Assembly (NCBI GenBank): GCA_002027195.1
Contig: MWJO01000020.1
Location: 1-64,000, forward strand
Direction: 5' to 3'
Source of the DNA: Streptomyces sp. GKU 895
GTDB taxonomy: Bacteria > Actinomycetota > Actinomycetes > Streptomycetales > Streptomycetaceae
Length of the DNA stretch: 64,000 nt
This document shows, piece by piece, positions 8,079-18,245 of the stretch. The notes beneath the pieces are model-generated. The model made no database searches. It saw only the letters and a list, made by a program, of their open reading frames with translations, and was not told the origin of the DNA. The translations under genes were made by a program, and so were the position numbers. Positions within the stretch are counted from its first letter, which is position 1. The number at the start of each line of letters is the position of its first letter.

Positions 8079-10134
8079 GCTGCGGCGCTTCGGGCGGGGC
8101 AAGCTGCCGCGCGCCGCCCTGGTGGCGCTGCTGGTGCTGCCGCTGCTCTACGGCGCCCTGTACCTGTGGTCGTTCTGGGACCCGTACGGCCGGCTCGACC
8201 GCATCCCGGTGGCGCTGGTGAACGACGACAAGGGGGCGACCGCCGACGGGAAGAAGATCACCGCGGGGGACGACATCACCAAGGGGCTGCTCGACAGCGA
8301 CACCTTCGAGTGGCACGAGGTGAGCGCCGCCGACGCGCGCGCGGGCGTCGAGGACGGCACGTACTACCTGTCGCTGACCATGCCGGCCGACTTCAGCGCA
8401 CGGATCGCCTCCAGTGCGGGCGACTCCCCCGAGACGGGCGCGCTCCAGGTCAGGACCAACGACGCGAACAACTACATCGTCGGCCAGATCTCCCGCACGG
8501 TCTTCAGTGAGGTCCGTCAGGCCGCGTCCACGAAGGCGTCGCGGTCCTTCCTGGACCAGATCTTCATCTCCTTCTCCGACATCCACGGCGCGACCGTCAA
8601 GGCCGCCAAGGGCGCCGACAAGCTGGAGACCGGCACGGCCAAGGCCGAGAAGGGCTCCAAGGACCTCGCCGACGGGCTGACGGACGCCAAGAGCGGCAGC
8701 GGCAAGCTGTCCAAGGGGCTCAAGAAGCTCGACAAGGGCGCGGGCGACCTCCAGGACGGCTCGGCACAGGTCGCGGAGGGCACCCAGACGCTGGCCGACA
8801 AGGTCAACGGGGTCGCGGACAAGGTGGGCCCGTTCCTGAAGGACAACGAGAAGACGATCGGCGACACCGCCCAGCTCGTCGCGGACTCCGCCGGGGCGAT
8901 CCGCGCCAACCTCGACACCCTGGTGAAGACGGCCCCTGTCGCCGCCAAGGGCGCCCACAAGGCCTCCGACACTCTGGACGACGTCTACAAGGCGCGCTGC
9001 ACGGACCCCGTACTGCCGGACGGGGCCTGCGCCGACCTGAAGAAGGCCAAGGAGGCCGCCGCCGACGTGGCCACCATCGCTGACGACCTGAACACCCTCG
9101 TGGACGACCAGGACGGCGACCTGAAGACGCTCGACAAGAACCTGGCGACCCTCCAGAAGCAGGCCCAGGCCCTCGCCGACCGGGCGCCGAACCTGTCCGA
9201 GGACCTCGACGACGCCGTCTCCAAGATCAACAAGCTGAACGAGGGCGCGGGCAAGGTCGCCGCGGGCGCCAAGACCCTCCACACGGGCCTCGGCACCACC
9301 AAGACCGGCGCCGGTGACCTGGACGAGGGTGTCGGCAAGCTCAAGACCGGCGCCGAGGATCTCAACGGCGGCATGTTCAAGCTCGTCGACGGCACCGGCA
9401 AGCTCTCCGACGGACTGCACGACGGCGCGGGCCGGATCCCCGACTACGACAAGGCCGACCGCGACGAACGCACCGGGGTCATGGCCGACCCGGTCCAGCT
9501 CGCCTCCCGCGACCTGCACAAGGCGCCCAACTACGGCACCGGCTTCGCCCCGTACTTCATCCCGCTGTCCCTGTGGGTGGGCGCGATGGTGGCGTACATG
9601 CTGGTGGCGCCGATGAACCGGCGCGCGCTCGCGGCGGGCGCCCCCGCCTGGCGGATCGCGCTGGCCGGCTGGCTGCCGGTGGTGGCGGTCGGGGTGCTCC
9701 AGACCGTCGCCCTGATGTCGGTGCTGCACTGGGCGATCGGCCTGCAGATGGTGCGGGCGGCCGGGACCGTGGGCTTCCTGTTCCTGGTCACGGCGTGCTT
9801 CGCGGCGATCGTGCAGTGGCTCAACGCCCGCTTCGGAGCGGCGGGACGCATCCTCGTCCTGGCCTTCCTGATGCTCCAGCTGACGTCCGCGGGCGGCACG
9901 TACCCCGTGCAGACCAGCCCGGGCTTCTTCAACGCGATCCACCCGTTCCTGCCGATGAGCTACGTCGTCGAGGCGCTGCGCCGGCTCATCACGGGCGGCG
10001 GGCTCGGTCCGGTGTGGCACGCGTGCGTGGTGCTCGTCGTGTTCACCGCGGGCGCGCTCGCGCTGACCGCGCTGTCGGCCCGCCGCCGCCAGGTGTGGAC
10101 CCTCGACCGACTGCACCCGGAGCTGAGCCTGTGA
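8050..10134 (+). CDS. YhgE/Pip-family membrane protein (ABC-2 type permease)
   Basis: 694-residue membrane protein of the YhgE/Pip family. One membrane helix sits near residues 22-42. A long extracytoplasmic region follows with many repeated helical units of the pattern L-x-x-G-x-x-x-L (about residues 180-450), and the C-terminal 220 residues hold a cluster of about five to six helices. Family members are export or envelope proteins; some are phage receptors in Gram-positives. The start ATG lies inside the ATPase gene with AAGGAGG upstream, so the two are translationally coupled and probably form one transporter, with the TetR gene following in a GTGA overlap. Confidence 0.9.
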   Translation: MRSPRLAALELRRFGRGKLPRAALVALLVLPLLYGALYLWSFWDPYGRLDRIPVALVNDDKGATADGKKITAGDDITKGLLDSDTFEWHEVSAADARAGVEDGTYYLSLTMPADFSARIASSAGDSPETGALQVRTNDANNYIVGQISRTVFSEVRQAASTKASRSFLDQIFISFSDIHGATVKAAKGADKLETGTAKAEKGSKDLADGLTDAKSGSGKLSKGLKKLDKGAGDLQDGSAQVAEGTQTLADKVNGVADKVGPFLKDNEKTIGDTAQLVADSAGAIRANLDTLVKTAPVAAKGAHKASDTLDDVYKARCTDPVLPDGACADLKKAKEAAADVATIADDLNTLVDDQDGDLKTLDKNLATLQKQAQALADRAPNLSEDLDDAVSKINKLNEGAGKVAAGAKTLHTGLGTTKTGAGDLDEGVGKLKTGAEDLNGGMFKLVDGTGKLSDGLHDGAGRIPDYDKADRDERTGVMADPVQLASRDLHKAPNYGTGFAPYFIPLSLWVGAMVAYMLVAPMNRRALAAGAPAWRIALAGWLPVVAVGVLQTVALMSVLHWAIGLQMVRAAGTVGFLFLVTACFAAIVQWLNARFGAAGRILVLAFLMLQLTSAGGTYPVQTSPGFFNAIHPFLPMSYVVEALRRLITGGGLGPVWHACVVLVVFTAGALALTALSARRRQVWTLDRLHPELSL

Positions 10135-10799
10135 CCTCGACGACCTCCCCGGAGCCGGCAGCTGTGACAATCAGGGCCATGGAAAGCAGCAGCGGCAGCA
10201 CGCGCCGCGAGGCCACCCGCCAGAAGCTCTACGAGGCGGCCGTCACCCTCATCGCGGAGCAGGGCTTCTCCGCCACCACGGTCGACGAGATCGCCGAGCG
10301 GGCCGGGGTCGCGAAGGGCACGGTCTACTACAACTTCGCGAGCAAGTCCGTCCTCTTCGAGGAGCTGCTGCGGCACGGCGTGGGACTCCTCACCGCCTCC
10401 CTCAAGGAGGCGGCGGAGCGGACGGCCGCGGCGGGCGGCAGCAAGACGGACGCCCTGGACGCGATGATCCGGGCCGGTCTGGTCTTCATCGACCGCTACC
10501 CGGCCTTCACGCAGCTGTACGTGGCCGAGCTGTGGCGCACCAACCGGGCCTGGCAGTCCACGCTCATGGTGGTCCGTCAGCAGGCGGTGGCGGTCGTCGA
10601 GAACGTGCTGCGCGAGGGCGTCGAGGGCGGCGAGTTCCATGAGGCGATCGATGTCTCCCTGACCGCCTCGGCGCTCGTCGGCATGGTGCTGGTGGCCGCG
10701 CTGGACTGGAAGGCGTTCCAGCCGGAGCGCTCGCTGGACGACGTCCACTCGGCGCTGTCGCGGCTGTTGCAGGGCCGGGTGAGCGGTACGCGCGCGTAG
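10131..10799 (+). CDS. TetR/AcrR family transcriptional regulator
   Basis: TetR regulator of about 222 residues. The N-terminal helix-turn-helix spans GFSATTVDEIAERAGVAKGT and continues with VYYNFASK; the rest is a ligand-binding helical domain. GTG at 10131 overlaps the permease stop codon (GTGA) and fits the coupling seen in this operon; an in-frame ATG at 10179 is the alternative start. Its position as last gene of the operon and the palindrome at 7294-7307 suggest that it represses its own exporter operon. Confidence 0.9.
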   Translation: MTSTTSPEPAAVTIRAMESSSGSTRREATRQKLYEAAVTLIAEQGFSATTVDEIAERAGVAKGTVYYNFASKSVLFEELLRHGVGLLTASLKEAAERTAAAGGSKTDALDAMIRAGLVFIDRYPAFTQLYVAELWRTNRAWQSTLMVVRQQAVAVVENVLREGVEGGEFHEAIDVSLTASALVGMVLVAALDWKAFQPERSLDDVHSALSRLLQGRVSGTRA

Positions 10800-10806
10800 A
10801 CACGAA

Positions 10807-10858
10807 AGCGCCGGTCCGCTGTGGCCGCGTCCCCCGCGGGCCACCTCGAACCGGCGCT
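10807..10858 (+). terminator. Terminator hairpin after the TetR gene
   Basis: Long inverted repeat whose outer arms are AGCGCCGGT and ACCGGCGCT, with an inner GTGGCCGCG/CGCGGGCCAC extension, beginning 8 bases after the TetR stop codon. Confidence 0.75.
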
Positions 10859-11165
10859 CTCTCGTGCTCCCCCCGTTTCCCCCCGTCCCCCCCGTTGGAC
10901 CCCCCGTTCGGTCGTTCCCCCCGGGCCCCCCGTGCCTCGCTCCCGCCGACTTCCGCCGGCGGAAGGAGCGGATCCGGGGCGGCTCCGTTCCGGCGCCCCG
11001 TGTCGCCGGTACCGGAGCCGTTCCCTTCTCCGTGGCTCCACTCTCTCGTTCACGCAGGTCGGGCCCCATCCGCGCGCGTACTCATCTCGCCCCCTAGGTA
11101 CGGATACTCAGAGCTGCGCACTCAGGCCCAGGACGCCCCGTCGCCGACTGGTTACGATCGCCTCC
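10859..11165. other. C-rich intergenic region with a possible leaderless promoter
   Basis: About 307 bases without a gene. The first half is dominated by C runs broken by single Gs or Ts and shows nothing recognisable. Near the right end TACGAT (11153-11158) is a plausible -10 element placed 7 bases before the GTG start of the next gene, which would give a leaderless transcript. No convincing -35 box is visible. Confidence 0.35.
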
Positions 11166-11783
11166 GTGTCGGTACTCCCTCTCGTCTTCACCAGCGGCTG
11201 GGCCAGCGGAATCAACGCGTACGCCGTCGTGCTGCTGCTCGGCGTCTTCGGCGCGACCGGGCTGAGCGACGACGTCCCCGAGACCTTGCAGCGCCCTGAG
11301 GTCCTCGTCACAGCGGGCGTGCTGTTCCTGTGCGAGGCCGTCGCGGACAAGATCCCGTACGTCGACTCGGCGTGGGACTCCGTGCACACGCTGATCCGGC
11401 CCGCCGCGGGCGCCTGGGTCGGCGCGGTGCTGGCCGGCCAGAGCGGCTCGCTCAACGACGCGGTCGCGGGCCTGGTCGGCGGTTCGACGGCGCTGGCCAG
11501 CCACGCGGTCAAGGCCGGGACGCGGATGGCGGTGAACACCTCGCCGGAGCCGCTCAGCAACGTGATCGTGAGCCTGGCCGAGGATCTCGGCGTCGCCGGT
11601 GTCGTCACCTTCGCGATCTTCCACCCGCAGGCGGCGGCGACCATCGCGGCCGTGCTGCTCATCGGCGGGCTGGTGATACTGATCTTCCTCATCTCCCGCA
11701 TCCGGCGGTTCCTGCGGCGCAGGGCCCAGCGCCGGGAGGAGCGGCGGCTCGCGGGCCGGTCGGGGGCGCCGCCCGGCTGGTGA
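11166..11783 (+). CDS. DUF4126 domain-containing membrane protein
   Basis: 205-residue integral membrane protein of the DUF4126 family. It starts with PLVFTSGWASGINAYAVVLLLG, typical of the family, and has about five hydrophobic segments, then a short basic tail (RIRRFLRRRAQRREER). The GTG start has no Shine-Dalgarno sequence but follows a -10-like TACGAT, suggesting leaderless translation. Function unknown. Confidence 0.85.
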   Translation: MSVLPLVFTSGWASGINAYAVVLLLGVFGATGLSDDVPETLQRPEVLVTAGVLFLCEAVADKIPYVDSAWDSVHTLIRPAAGAWVGAVLAGQSGSLNDAVAGLVGGSTALASHAVKAGTRMAVNTSPEPLSNVIVSLAEDLGVAGVVTFAIFHPQAAATIAAVLLIGGLVILIFLISRIRRFLRRRAQRREERRLAGRSGAPPGW

Positions 11784-11831
11784 CCCCACCTGTCACCGGG
11801 GCTGTCAGTGGCGGCCGATAAAGTCGCGGGC

Positions 11832-13339
11832 ATGGCACGGATTGCGGTGATCGGCGCCGGGATGGGCGCGATGGCGGCCGCTGCCCGGCTGGCCGTCGCG
11901 GGCCACCGGGTGGCGGTGTACGAGCGTACGGAGACGTACGGCGGTGCGGTGCGCCGCTTCGAGCGCGACGGCTTCGCCTTCGACACCGGCCCGGGGTTGC
12001 TGCCGCTGCCCGCCGTCTACCGCGACCTGTTCATCAAGACCGGCAAGGAGCCGCTGGAGTCGGTCGTCGAGCTGACCCAGGTCGACCCGTCGTCGCGGCA
12101 TCTCTTCGCGGACGGCACCGAGGTCTCCCTGCCGAACGCGTCCCGCGCGGGCGTGGTGGCCGCGCTGAACGAGTCGCTCGGTGCGGGCGCCGGTGACCGC
12201 TGGGGCGACTTCCTGGTCCGGGCCCGCGAGGCCTGGGACCGCACGCGCCGGCCGCTCCTGGAGGAGCCGCTGTGGCCCAACTGGTCGGTGCTGGCCGAGC
12301 GCGAGCCCTACCCGTCGGTCCCGCACAAGAAGCTCCTGCGCACCCGCCGCGCCGGACTGCTCGCCGAGATCGGCGCGTGGGAGCTGCGCGATCCCCGGCT
12401 GGCCGCGCTGCTGGACGGCTACGCACTGGCGTACGGCCTCGACCCGAGCGCCGCCCCGGCGAGCGCAGCGGTGCTGCCGTACCTGGAGCATGCCTTCGGG
12501 ACCTGGTATGTCCGCGGCGGCCTGCGGGAGTTGGCGCGCGCGGTGTACGAGCGGTGTGTGGCGCGCCGGGTGGAGTTCCACTTCGGCGCCGAGGTCACCG
12601 GGGTGATGGAGAAGGACGGCCGGGCGGCCGGGGTCGAGTTCGCCGACGGCGGTGTGGCGGAGGCGGACCATGTCGTGGCGGGCGTGGACCCGGCCCGGCT
12701 CGCCGGACTGACGGAGCATCCGCTGTACGGCGAGGGCGGGGTGCGGCCCGGCCCGGCGGCGGACCGGCCGGGGAGGTTCACGGTGCTGCTGGCGCTGCGC
12801 GGCGCGCGGGAGGCCGGTGCGGTCCATCGCACGGTGGTGCACGCCCCGGACCGCGCAGCCGAGTTGGCGTTCCTCGACTCCGCGCGCGGTGAGCCGGCAC
12901 GTCCCACCGTGACGGTGCTGCGGCCGGATGATCCCACGCTGCACCCGCGGGAGACTTCGAGTCGGTGGTGCTGTCCGCCACGGTGCCGACCCGGGCCGAC
13001 TGGGGTGTCGACGCGACCGACGACCGGTTCGCCGACCTCATGGCGGCAGCGGCGGAGGCGGCCGTGCCGGGGCTGCGCGAGCGGCTGATGTGGCGTGAGG
13101 TGCGGACACCCGAGCACACCGAGGCCGAGACCGGCGCCTCGTTCGGCGCCGTACCCGCCCCCGCGCTGGCCGCCGGCGAGGGCCGTTTCCTGCACCCGGC
13201 CAACACGACCCCGCTGCCGGGGCTGTACCGGGTGGGTGGCTGGGCGCATCCCGGCGGCGGTCTTCCGCACGCCGGGATGTCAGGGGCGCTGGTCGCCGGA
13301 CTGATCGTGGAGGGACCGGACTTCCGGGGCTCTCAGTGA
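11832..13339 (+). CDS. Phytoene-desaturase-like FAD-dependent oxidoreductase, one frameshift
   Basis: NAD(P)/FAD-dependent oxidoreductase of the phytoene desaturase/amine oxidase superfamily, about 500 residues. The N-terminal dinucleotide-binding motif is IAVIGAGMGAMAAAARLA, followed by VYERTETYGGAVRRF and FDTGPGLLPLP. The C-terminal FAD-contact region is LYRVGGWAHPGGGLPHAGMS. The frame is lost by one base near 12945-12960; the continuation SVVLSATVPTRADWGV is in the next frame. The ATG at 11832 is preferred over the upstream ATG at 11808. It need not make carotenoids: no crtB, crtE or crtY gene is nearby. Convergent with the next gene, 25 bases apart. Confidence 0.83.
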
Positions 13340-13364
13340 CCCGCGCGCCGAGCGCCCCTCGGCG

Positions 13365-14321
13365 TCAGAACCGGTACTGCTCGTCGTAGCCGTTCCCCTG
13401 CTGGCCGTTGCCCTGGTAGGGGTACTGCTGCTCCGGCGGGAGTTCGCCGCCGTAGGAGTCGTCGGACCGCTGCTGCGGGACCCAGACGCCGCCGGCCGGG
13501 GTCTCGCCGCCGTAGGTCGCGTTGCCGTACTGGTCCTGGCCGTACGCCTGCTGGCCGTAGCTCTGCTGGCCGCCGTACGAGGTGTCGTAGCCGGCGCCGC
13601 CGTAGGTCTGGGTGCCGATGTACGGGTCGGAGTAGGCGGCGTACTGCTGCTGTCCGGCCATGTCGTAGCCGTACTGCTGCTGGTCGTAGCCGGTGTAGCC
13701 GTCGTAGGAATAGCTCTGGTCGGCGCCCTGGGCGGCCGTCGCGTACTGGTCCTGGCCGGCGTAGGTGCCGTCGCCGGTGGCCGCCGGGTAGGGGGTGTCG
13801 CCGTATATGCCGTAGGAGCCGGTGTCGTCCGGCATCGGCTGGGGCTCGTAGACCGCGGTGGTCTCGGCCGCCGCGGCGGGGCGGGCGGGCGTGAACACGT
13901 CGTCGCGGTCGTAGTCGTCGCCGTAACCGGCCTGTTCCTGACGGTAGTTGGCCTCGTCGCCGTAGTCGGCGTCCGACGCCTCGAGGTCGGAGACCTCCAG
14001 GGTGGGCTCCTCGCGACCGCGTTCACGGCGGGGGCGCTTGCCGCCGGTCAGGCCGCCCAGGGCGGCCGGCGGATTGACCGCCCAGCCCTGTTCGAAGCCG
14101 CGGCGGAAGGAGAGCGTGACGTACGTCTGGCCGATCGCGAAGGCGATGGCGCCCAGCCCGATGACGATGACCGAGGGGATCAGCACGCCGAGGACGACGC
14201 CGAGGAAGCCCGCGAAGGCGAGCAGCCGCCAGCGCAGCCGCGCCTTGTACTGGAGCAGCACCTCGCCGAGCAACCACAGCGCGACGATGCCGAACGCGAT
14301 GTAGAGGACCGTCCAGCCCAT
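13365..14321 (-). CDS. Membrane protein with a long Tyr/Gln/Gly-rich low-complexity tail
   Basis: 318-residue protein. Two membrane segments lie within residues 1-70 (GWTVLYIAFGIVALWLLGEV and the segment around GVVLGVLIPSVIVIGLGAIA). A basic linker (GKRPRRERGRE) and an acidic stretch follow. The last 190 residues are unusually rich in Tyr, Gln, Gly, Asp and Ala, with repeated pieces such as YGQQ, YGQD and YGGQQ, resembling prion-like or phase-separating tails. The ATG is preceded by GGGAGAGGGG. It lies directly downstream of metF on the same strand. I do not recognise a named family; homologues are annotated as hypothetical in Streptomyces as far as I recall. Confidence 0.8.
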   Translation of the reverse strand: MGWTVLYIAFGIVALWLLGEVLLQYKARLRWRLLAFAGFLGVVLGVLIPSVIVIGLGAIAFAIGQTYVTLSFRRGFEQGWAVNPPAALGGLTGGKRPRRERGREEPTLEVSDLEASDADYGDEANYRQEQAGYGDDYDRDDVFTPARPAAAAETTAVYEPQPMPDDTGSYGIYGDTPYPAATGDGTYAGQDQYATAAQGADQSYSYDGYTGYDQQQYGYDMAGQQQYAAYSDPYIGTQTYGGAGYDTSYGGQQSYGQQAYGQDQYGNATYGGETPAGGVWVPQQRSDDSYGGELPPEQQYPYQGNGQQGNGYDEQYRF

Positions 14322-14377
14322 GTACGCCCCTCTCCCAGTGACCGCTACGCAGTGTGTCGTATATCCGTGCGGCCGGT

Positions 14378-15310
<933 letters not shown>

Positions 15311-15423
15311 TTAGCCAGGGGGCGCTGGTCACCCAACCAGATCGCGGAAATTTGCCCGTTTTGTCGATTTGTTGTCCACCCCTCGGACAGTTTTCGTCCA
15401 TCGGGGGCTCCCGATGTGGCTGG

Positions 15424-16080
15424 TCACCGCCGGCGCAGGCGCTTGGCGAACTCCGCGGCGGCCGCGCCGGGGTCGGTTGCCTCCGTGATGGCCCGTACGA
15501 CGACGACGCGGTCGGCGCCCGCCTCCAGCACCTCGTCGAGGTTGCCGAGGTCGATGCCGCCGATGGCGAACCAGGGGCGGTCGGTGCGCAGGGCGGCGGT
15601 GTGGCGGACCAGGTCGAGGCCGGGGGCGTGGCGGCCGGGCTTGGTGGGGGTGGGCCAGCAGGGGCCGGTGCAGAAGTAGTCGACGCCGTCCTGGACCGCC
15701 GCGGCTTCCGCTTCCTGCTCCGCGTGGGTGGAGCGGCCGATGAGGACGTCGTCGCCGAGGATCGCGCGGGCCGCGGGGACCGGGAGGTCGCCCTGGCCGA
15801 GGTGGAGTACGTCGGCCTGGGCCGCGTGGGCGACGTCGGCCCGGTCGTTGACCGCGAGGAGCTTGCCGTGGCGGGCGCAGGCGTCGGCGAAGACCTGGAG
15901 GTGCTCCAGCTCCTCGGCGGCCTCCATGCCCTTGTCGCGGAGCTGCACGATGTCGACGCCGCCGGCCAGGACCGCGTCGAGGAACTCCGGGAGGTCGCGC
16001 TGGCGCTTGCGGGCGTCCGTGCAGAGGTAGACGCGGGCGTCGGCGAGCTGGGCGCGGGCGGTGTGGGCGGCGTCGGTCAT
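15424..16080 (-). CDS. thiE: Thiamine-phosphate synthase
   Basis: 218-residue ThiE, which joins the HMP pyrophosphate and thiazole phosphate halves of thiamine. The TIM-barrel motifs are present: [32 protein letters not shown], the [17 protein letters not shown] loop that binds pyrophosphate, and [12 protein letters not shown]. The ATG at 16080 follows GGGGGAACGACC. It is transcribed opposite to the thiOSG operon; no TPP riboswitch is visible in front of thiE itself. Confidence 0.95.
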   Translation of the reverse strand: MTDAAHTARAQLADARVYLCTDARKRQRDLPEFLDAVLAGGVDIVQLRDKGMEAAEELEHLQVFADACARHGKLLAVNDRADVAHAAQADVLHLGQGDLPVPAARAILGDDVLIGRSTHAEQEAEAAAVQDGVDYFCTGPCWPTPTKPGRHAPGLDLVRHTAALRTDRPWFAIGGIDLGNLDEVLEAGADRVVVVRAITEATDPGAAAAEFAKRLRRR

Positions 16081-16273
16081 GGTCGTTCCCCCGGTGTCGG
16101 TGGCGTGCGGGCCGTGGACGAGTGCGGTCGCCTTGGCGGGCGGTAGTGAACCACAGGTGGGTCGGGGCGGTGGCATGCCGGTACGCCGTGGTGGGGCACG
16201 CGGGCCGGGGCGGGTGTCACTCACCCGCGTTGGCGGTGCCGCTGCGCCCACCCGTGCCGCCCTGCGGCACGAC

Positions 16274-16499
16274 TGCCCGCAGCCATGGCGGAGGCCTGAC
16301 TGCCGCCGCTCGGTGGGACTGCGCCCAGGACACAACTGCCCGCAGCTACCGCACAGACCTGGCCGTCGCCGCTCGCGTGGACTGCGCCCAGCGACACCGC
16401 CCGCAGCTACCGCACAGACCTGGCCGTCGCCGCGCGGGTGGGCCGCCGCCCAGCGGCACGACTGCCCGCAGCTGCGTGGGACATGTCCTCGCAGCTACG
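16274..16499. repeat. Imperfect tandem repeats of about 61 bp in the thiE upstream region
   Basis: The 450 bases between thiE and the next gene hold no convincing ORF but contain an array of related units. The clearest pair begins CGCAGCTACCGCACAGACCT at 16341 and again at 16402, a period of 61. The word GACTGCCCGCAGC or close variants recurs near 16266, 16335 and 16459. Similar GC-rich intergenic words are dispersed through Streptomyces genomes. This is not a CRISPR array: the units are contiguous and there are no distinct spacers. Confidence 0.6.
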
Positions 16500-16532
16500 G
16501 CAGACGGGCCCTGGGGCTGGACAGCGTTCGAC

Positions 16533-16904
16533 TCAGACGGCCAGCGCCTGGGCGCGGCGCTTCACCTCCGTGCCGCGGTTCTCGCTCAGGGCCTGGGCCG
16601 GGGTGCCGGGCAGGCTGTCGTCCGGGGTGAAGAGCCACTCCAGCATCTCTTCGTCGGTGAAGCCGTCGTCCCTCAGAAGGGTCAAGGTCCCGGCGAGGCC
16701 CTTGACGACCTTCTGCTCGGCCCCGTCGATGAAGGCGGCGGGGACGTGCAGTGCGCGGTTCTCACCTCGGCGTACGGCGATGAGCTGGCCCTCCTTGACC
16801 AGCTGCCGCACACGCGTCACCTCGACGTCCAGCATTTCTGCGATGTCGGGGAGGGTGAGCCAGGCGGGGACGAGAGCATCGATCTTTGCGTCAATCTCGG
16901 TCAC
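16533..16904 (-). CDS. Rv2175c-family DNA-binding protein
   Basis: 123-residue protein of the Rv2175c family. A winged helix-turn-helix sits at about residues 12-60 (LTLPDIAEMLDVEVTRVRQL), followed by VKEGQLIAVRR and a C-terminal domain with the motif LLRDDGFTDEEMLEWLF. In Mycobacterium tuberculosis Rv2175c is encoded beside the PASTA-type kinase PknL and is its substrate (established). Here a PASTA kinase gene lies 4 kb away. GTG at 16904 is taken as start because the further upstream in-frame codons read through intergenic sequence. Confidence 0.87.
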   Translation of the reverse strand: MTEIDAKIDALVPAWLTLPDIAEMLDVEVTRVRQLVKEGQLIAVRRGENRALHVPAAFIDGAEQKVVKGLAGTLTLLRDDGFTDEEMLEWLFTPDDSLPGTPAQALSENRGTEVKRRAQALAV

Positions 16905-16992
16905 GGAATCAAGCCTGCCATCCCGCACTGACAGTCGGAAGCCGGGGCCGCCCGAAACGGCTCCCACCTCGACATTTCCGCTGGACCGTCGC

Positions 16993-18213
16993 CTAGACGA
17001 CCGCCGCCTTCAGCGGCCGGCCGGGATCCGACAGCAACCCGGTGTCGAGCGCCGTGCCCGCCTCGATCAGGCGCCGCCCCTGGGCCAGATCCCGCGGCCG
17101 GCCCACCGCCAGCAGCGCGACCAGCCGGTTCTCCCGCAGCCAGCACACAGCCCCAGGCCGGTCCGGACGGGTCCCCGCGCCACAGGACCGTGTCGGCGGC
17201 CGGGTGATGGCCGGCGTACTGGACGAAACGGCCGAACTGCTCGGACCAGAAGTACGGCACCGGGTCGTAGACCGACGGCGTCTCGCCGATGATGTTGGCC
17301 GCCACCGTGCGCGGCCCCTGGAGGGCGTTGTCCCAGTGGTGGACCAGCAGGCGCTCGCCGTAGCGCCCGGAGGGGAAGGACGCGCAGTCGCCCACGGCGT
17401 ACACGTCCGGGACCGGCGTGCGCAGCGCCGCGTCGGCCACGACCTCTCCGTGCGCGCCGAGGCCGATGCCCGAGCCGGAGAGCCAGGACGTGGCCGGGCG
17501 GGCGCCGATGCCGACCACGACCGCGTCCGCGGGCAGCCGGGAGCCGTCGTCGAGGACGACCGTCACCGGGCTCGACGCGGGCCACGCGCGCGTGGGTGCG
17601 CAGTTCGGCCCGGCGTCGGCGTACCAGGCCGCCATCGGCGTGGCCACCTCCGCGGGCACGCCCCCGCGAGCGGCCGGTCGGCGGCCTCGACGACGGTCAC
17701 CGCGCAGCCCGCGTCGCGCGCGGCGGTGGCGAACTCGGCGCCGATCCAGCCCGCGCCGACGACCACGATGTCGTGCTGCCGGGCGAGCACCGGGCGCAGC
17801 CGTTCGGCGTCGTCGAGGGTGCGCAGCAGATGGACGCCGGGGACGCCCTCCGTGCCGGGCAGCCGGATCGGTTCGGCGCCGGTGGCGAGGACCAGGACGT
17901 CGTACGGCACCGGGCCGCCCTCGGTGTCCAGTTCGTGGTCGGCCGGGCGGACGCCCAGCACCTCGAGGCCGAGCCGCAGTTCGATGCCGAGCGCCTCGAA
18001 GTCGACGTCGAAAGCGGAGCCCTCGGCCTTGCCGAGCAGCACCGCCTTGGACAGCGGCGGCCGGTCGTAGGGCTGGTGGGGTTCCGCGCCGATCAGCGTC
18101 ACCGTGCCGGTGAAGCCCTGCTCGCGCAGGGCCACCGCGGTCTGTACGCCGGCCATGCCCGCGCCGACCACGACCACACGCCGTCGCGCCTGCGTCTCCG
18201 TCTCGTCGCTCAC
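16993..18213 (-). CDS. NAD(P)/FAD-dependent oxidoreductase (ferredoxin-reductase-like), several frameshifts
   Basis: Pyridine-nucleotide-disulfide-type reductase of about 405 residues, similar to ferredoxin reductases of oxygenase systems. The FAD motif VVVVGAGMAGVQTAVALRE is near the N-terminus, the NAD motif is IVVVGAGWIGAEFATAA, and the second FAD motif is VPDVYAVGDCA. The reading frame breaks near 17655, 17612, 17577 and 17165, each by one base; the last carries into the native end SDPGRPLKAAVV before a TAG at 16993. GTG at 18213 is the likely start. No ferredoxin or P450 gene is adjacent, so the electron acceptor is unknown. Confidence 0.82.
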
Positions 18214-18230
18214 CTGATCACCATAGACAA

Positions 18231-18245
18231 CTGACAATTTGTCAG
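18231..18245. promoter_or_regulatory. Palindromic operator-like site before the FAD reductase gene
   Basis: Perfect 7-bp inverted repeat CTGACAA-T-TTGTCAG, 18 bases upstream of the reductase start and just beyond the stop of the gene behind it. The size suits a TetR- or MarR-type dimer; the regulator is unknown. Confidence 0.45.

Noticed and set aside
8590-9420. Apparent DNA repeats in the YhgE-like gene
   Set aside because: They reflect repeated L-x-x-G-type helical coding units, not a separate DNA repeat element.
7855-10170. 771-codon open frame opposite the YhgE-like gene
   Set aside because: Its Val/Leu/Gly periodicity mirrors the helical repeats of the real gene on the other strand.
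11832-13339. Carotenoid biosynthesis locus
   Set aside because: Only a desaturase-like FAD protein is present; no phytoene synthase, GGPP synthase or cyclase gene is in the neighbourhood.
16274-16499. Possible CRISPR array
   Set aside because: Units of about 61 bp are contiguous and imperfect, with no constant repeat separated by unique spacers and no cas genes nearby.
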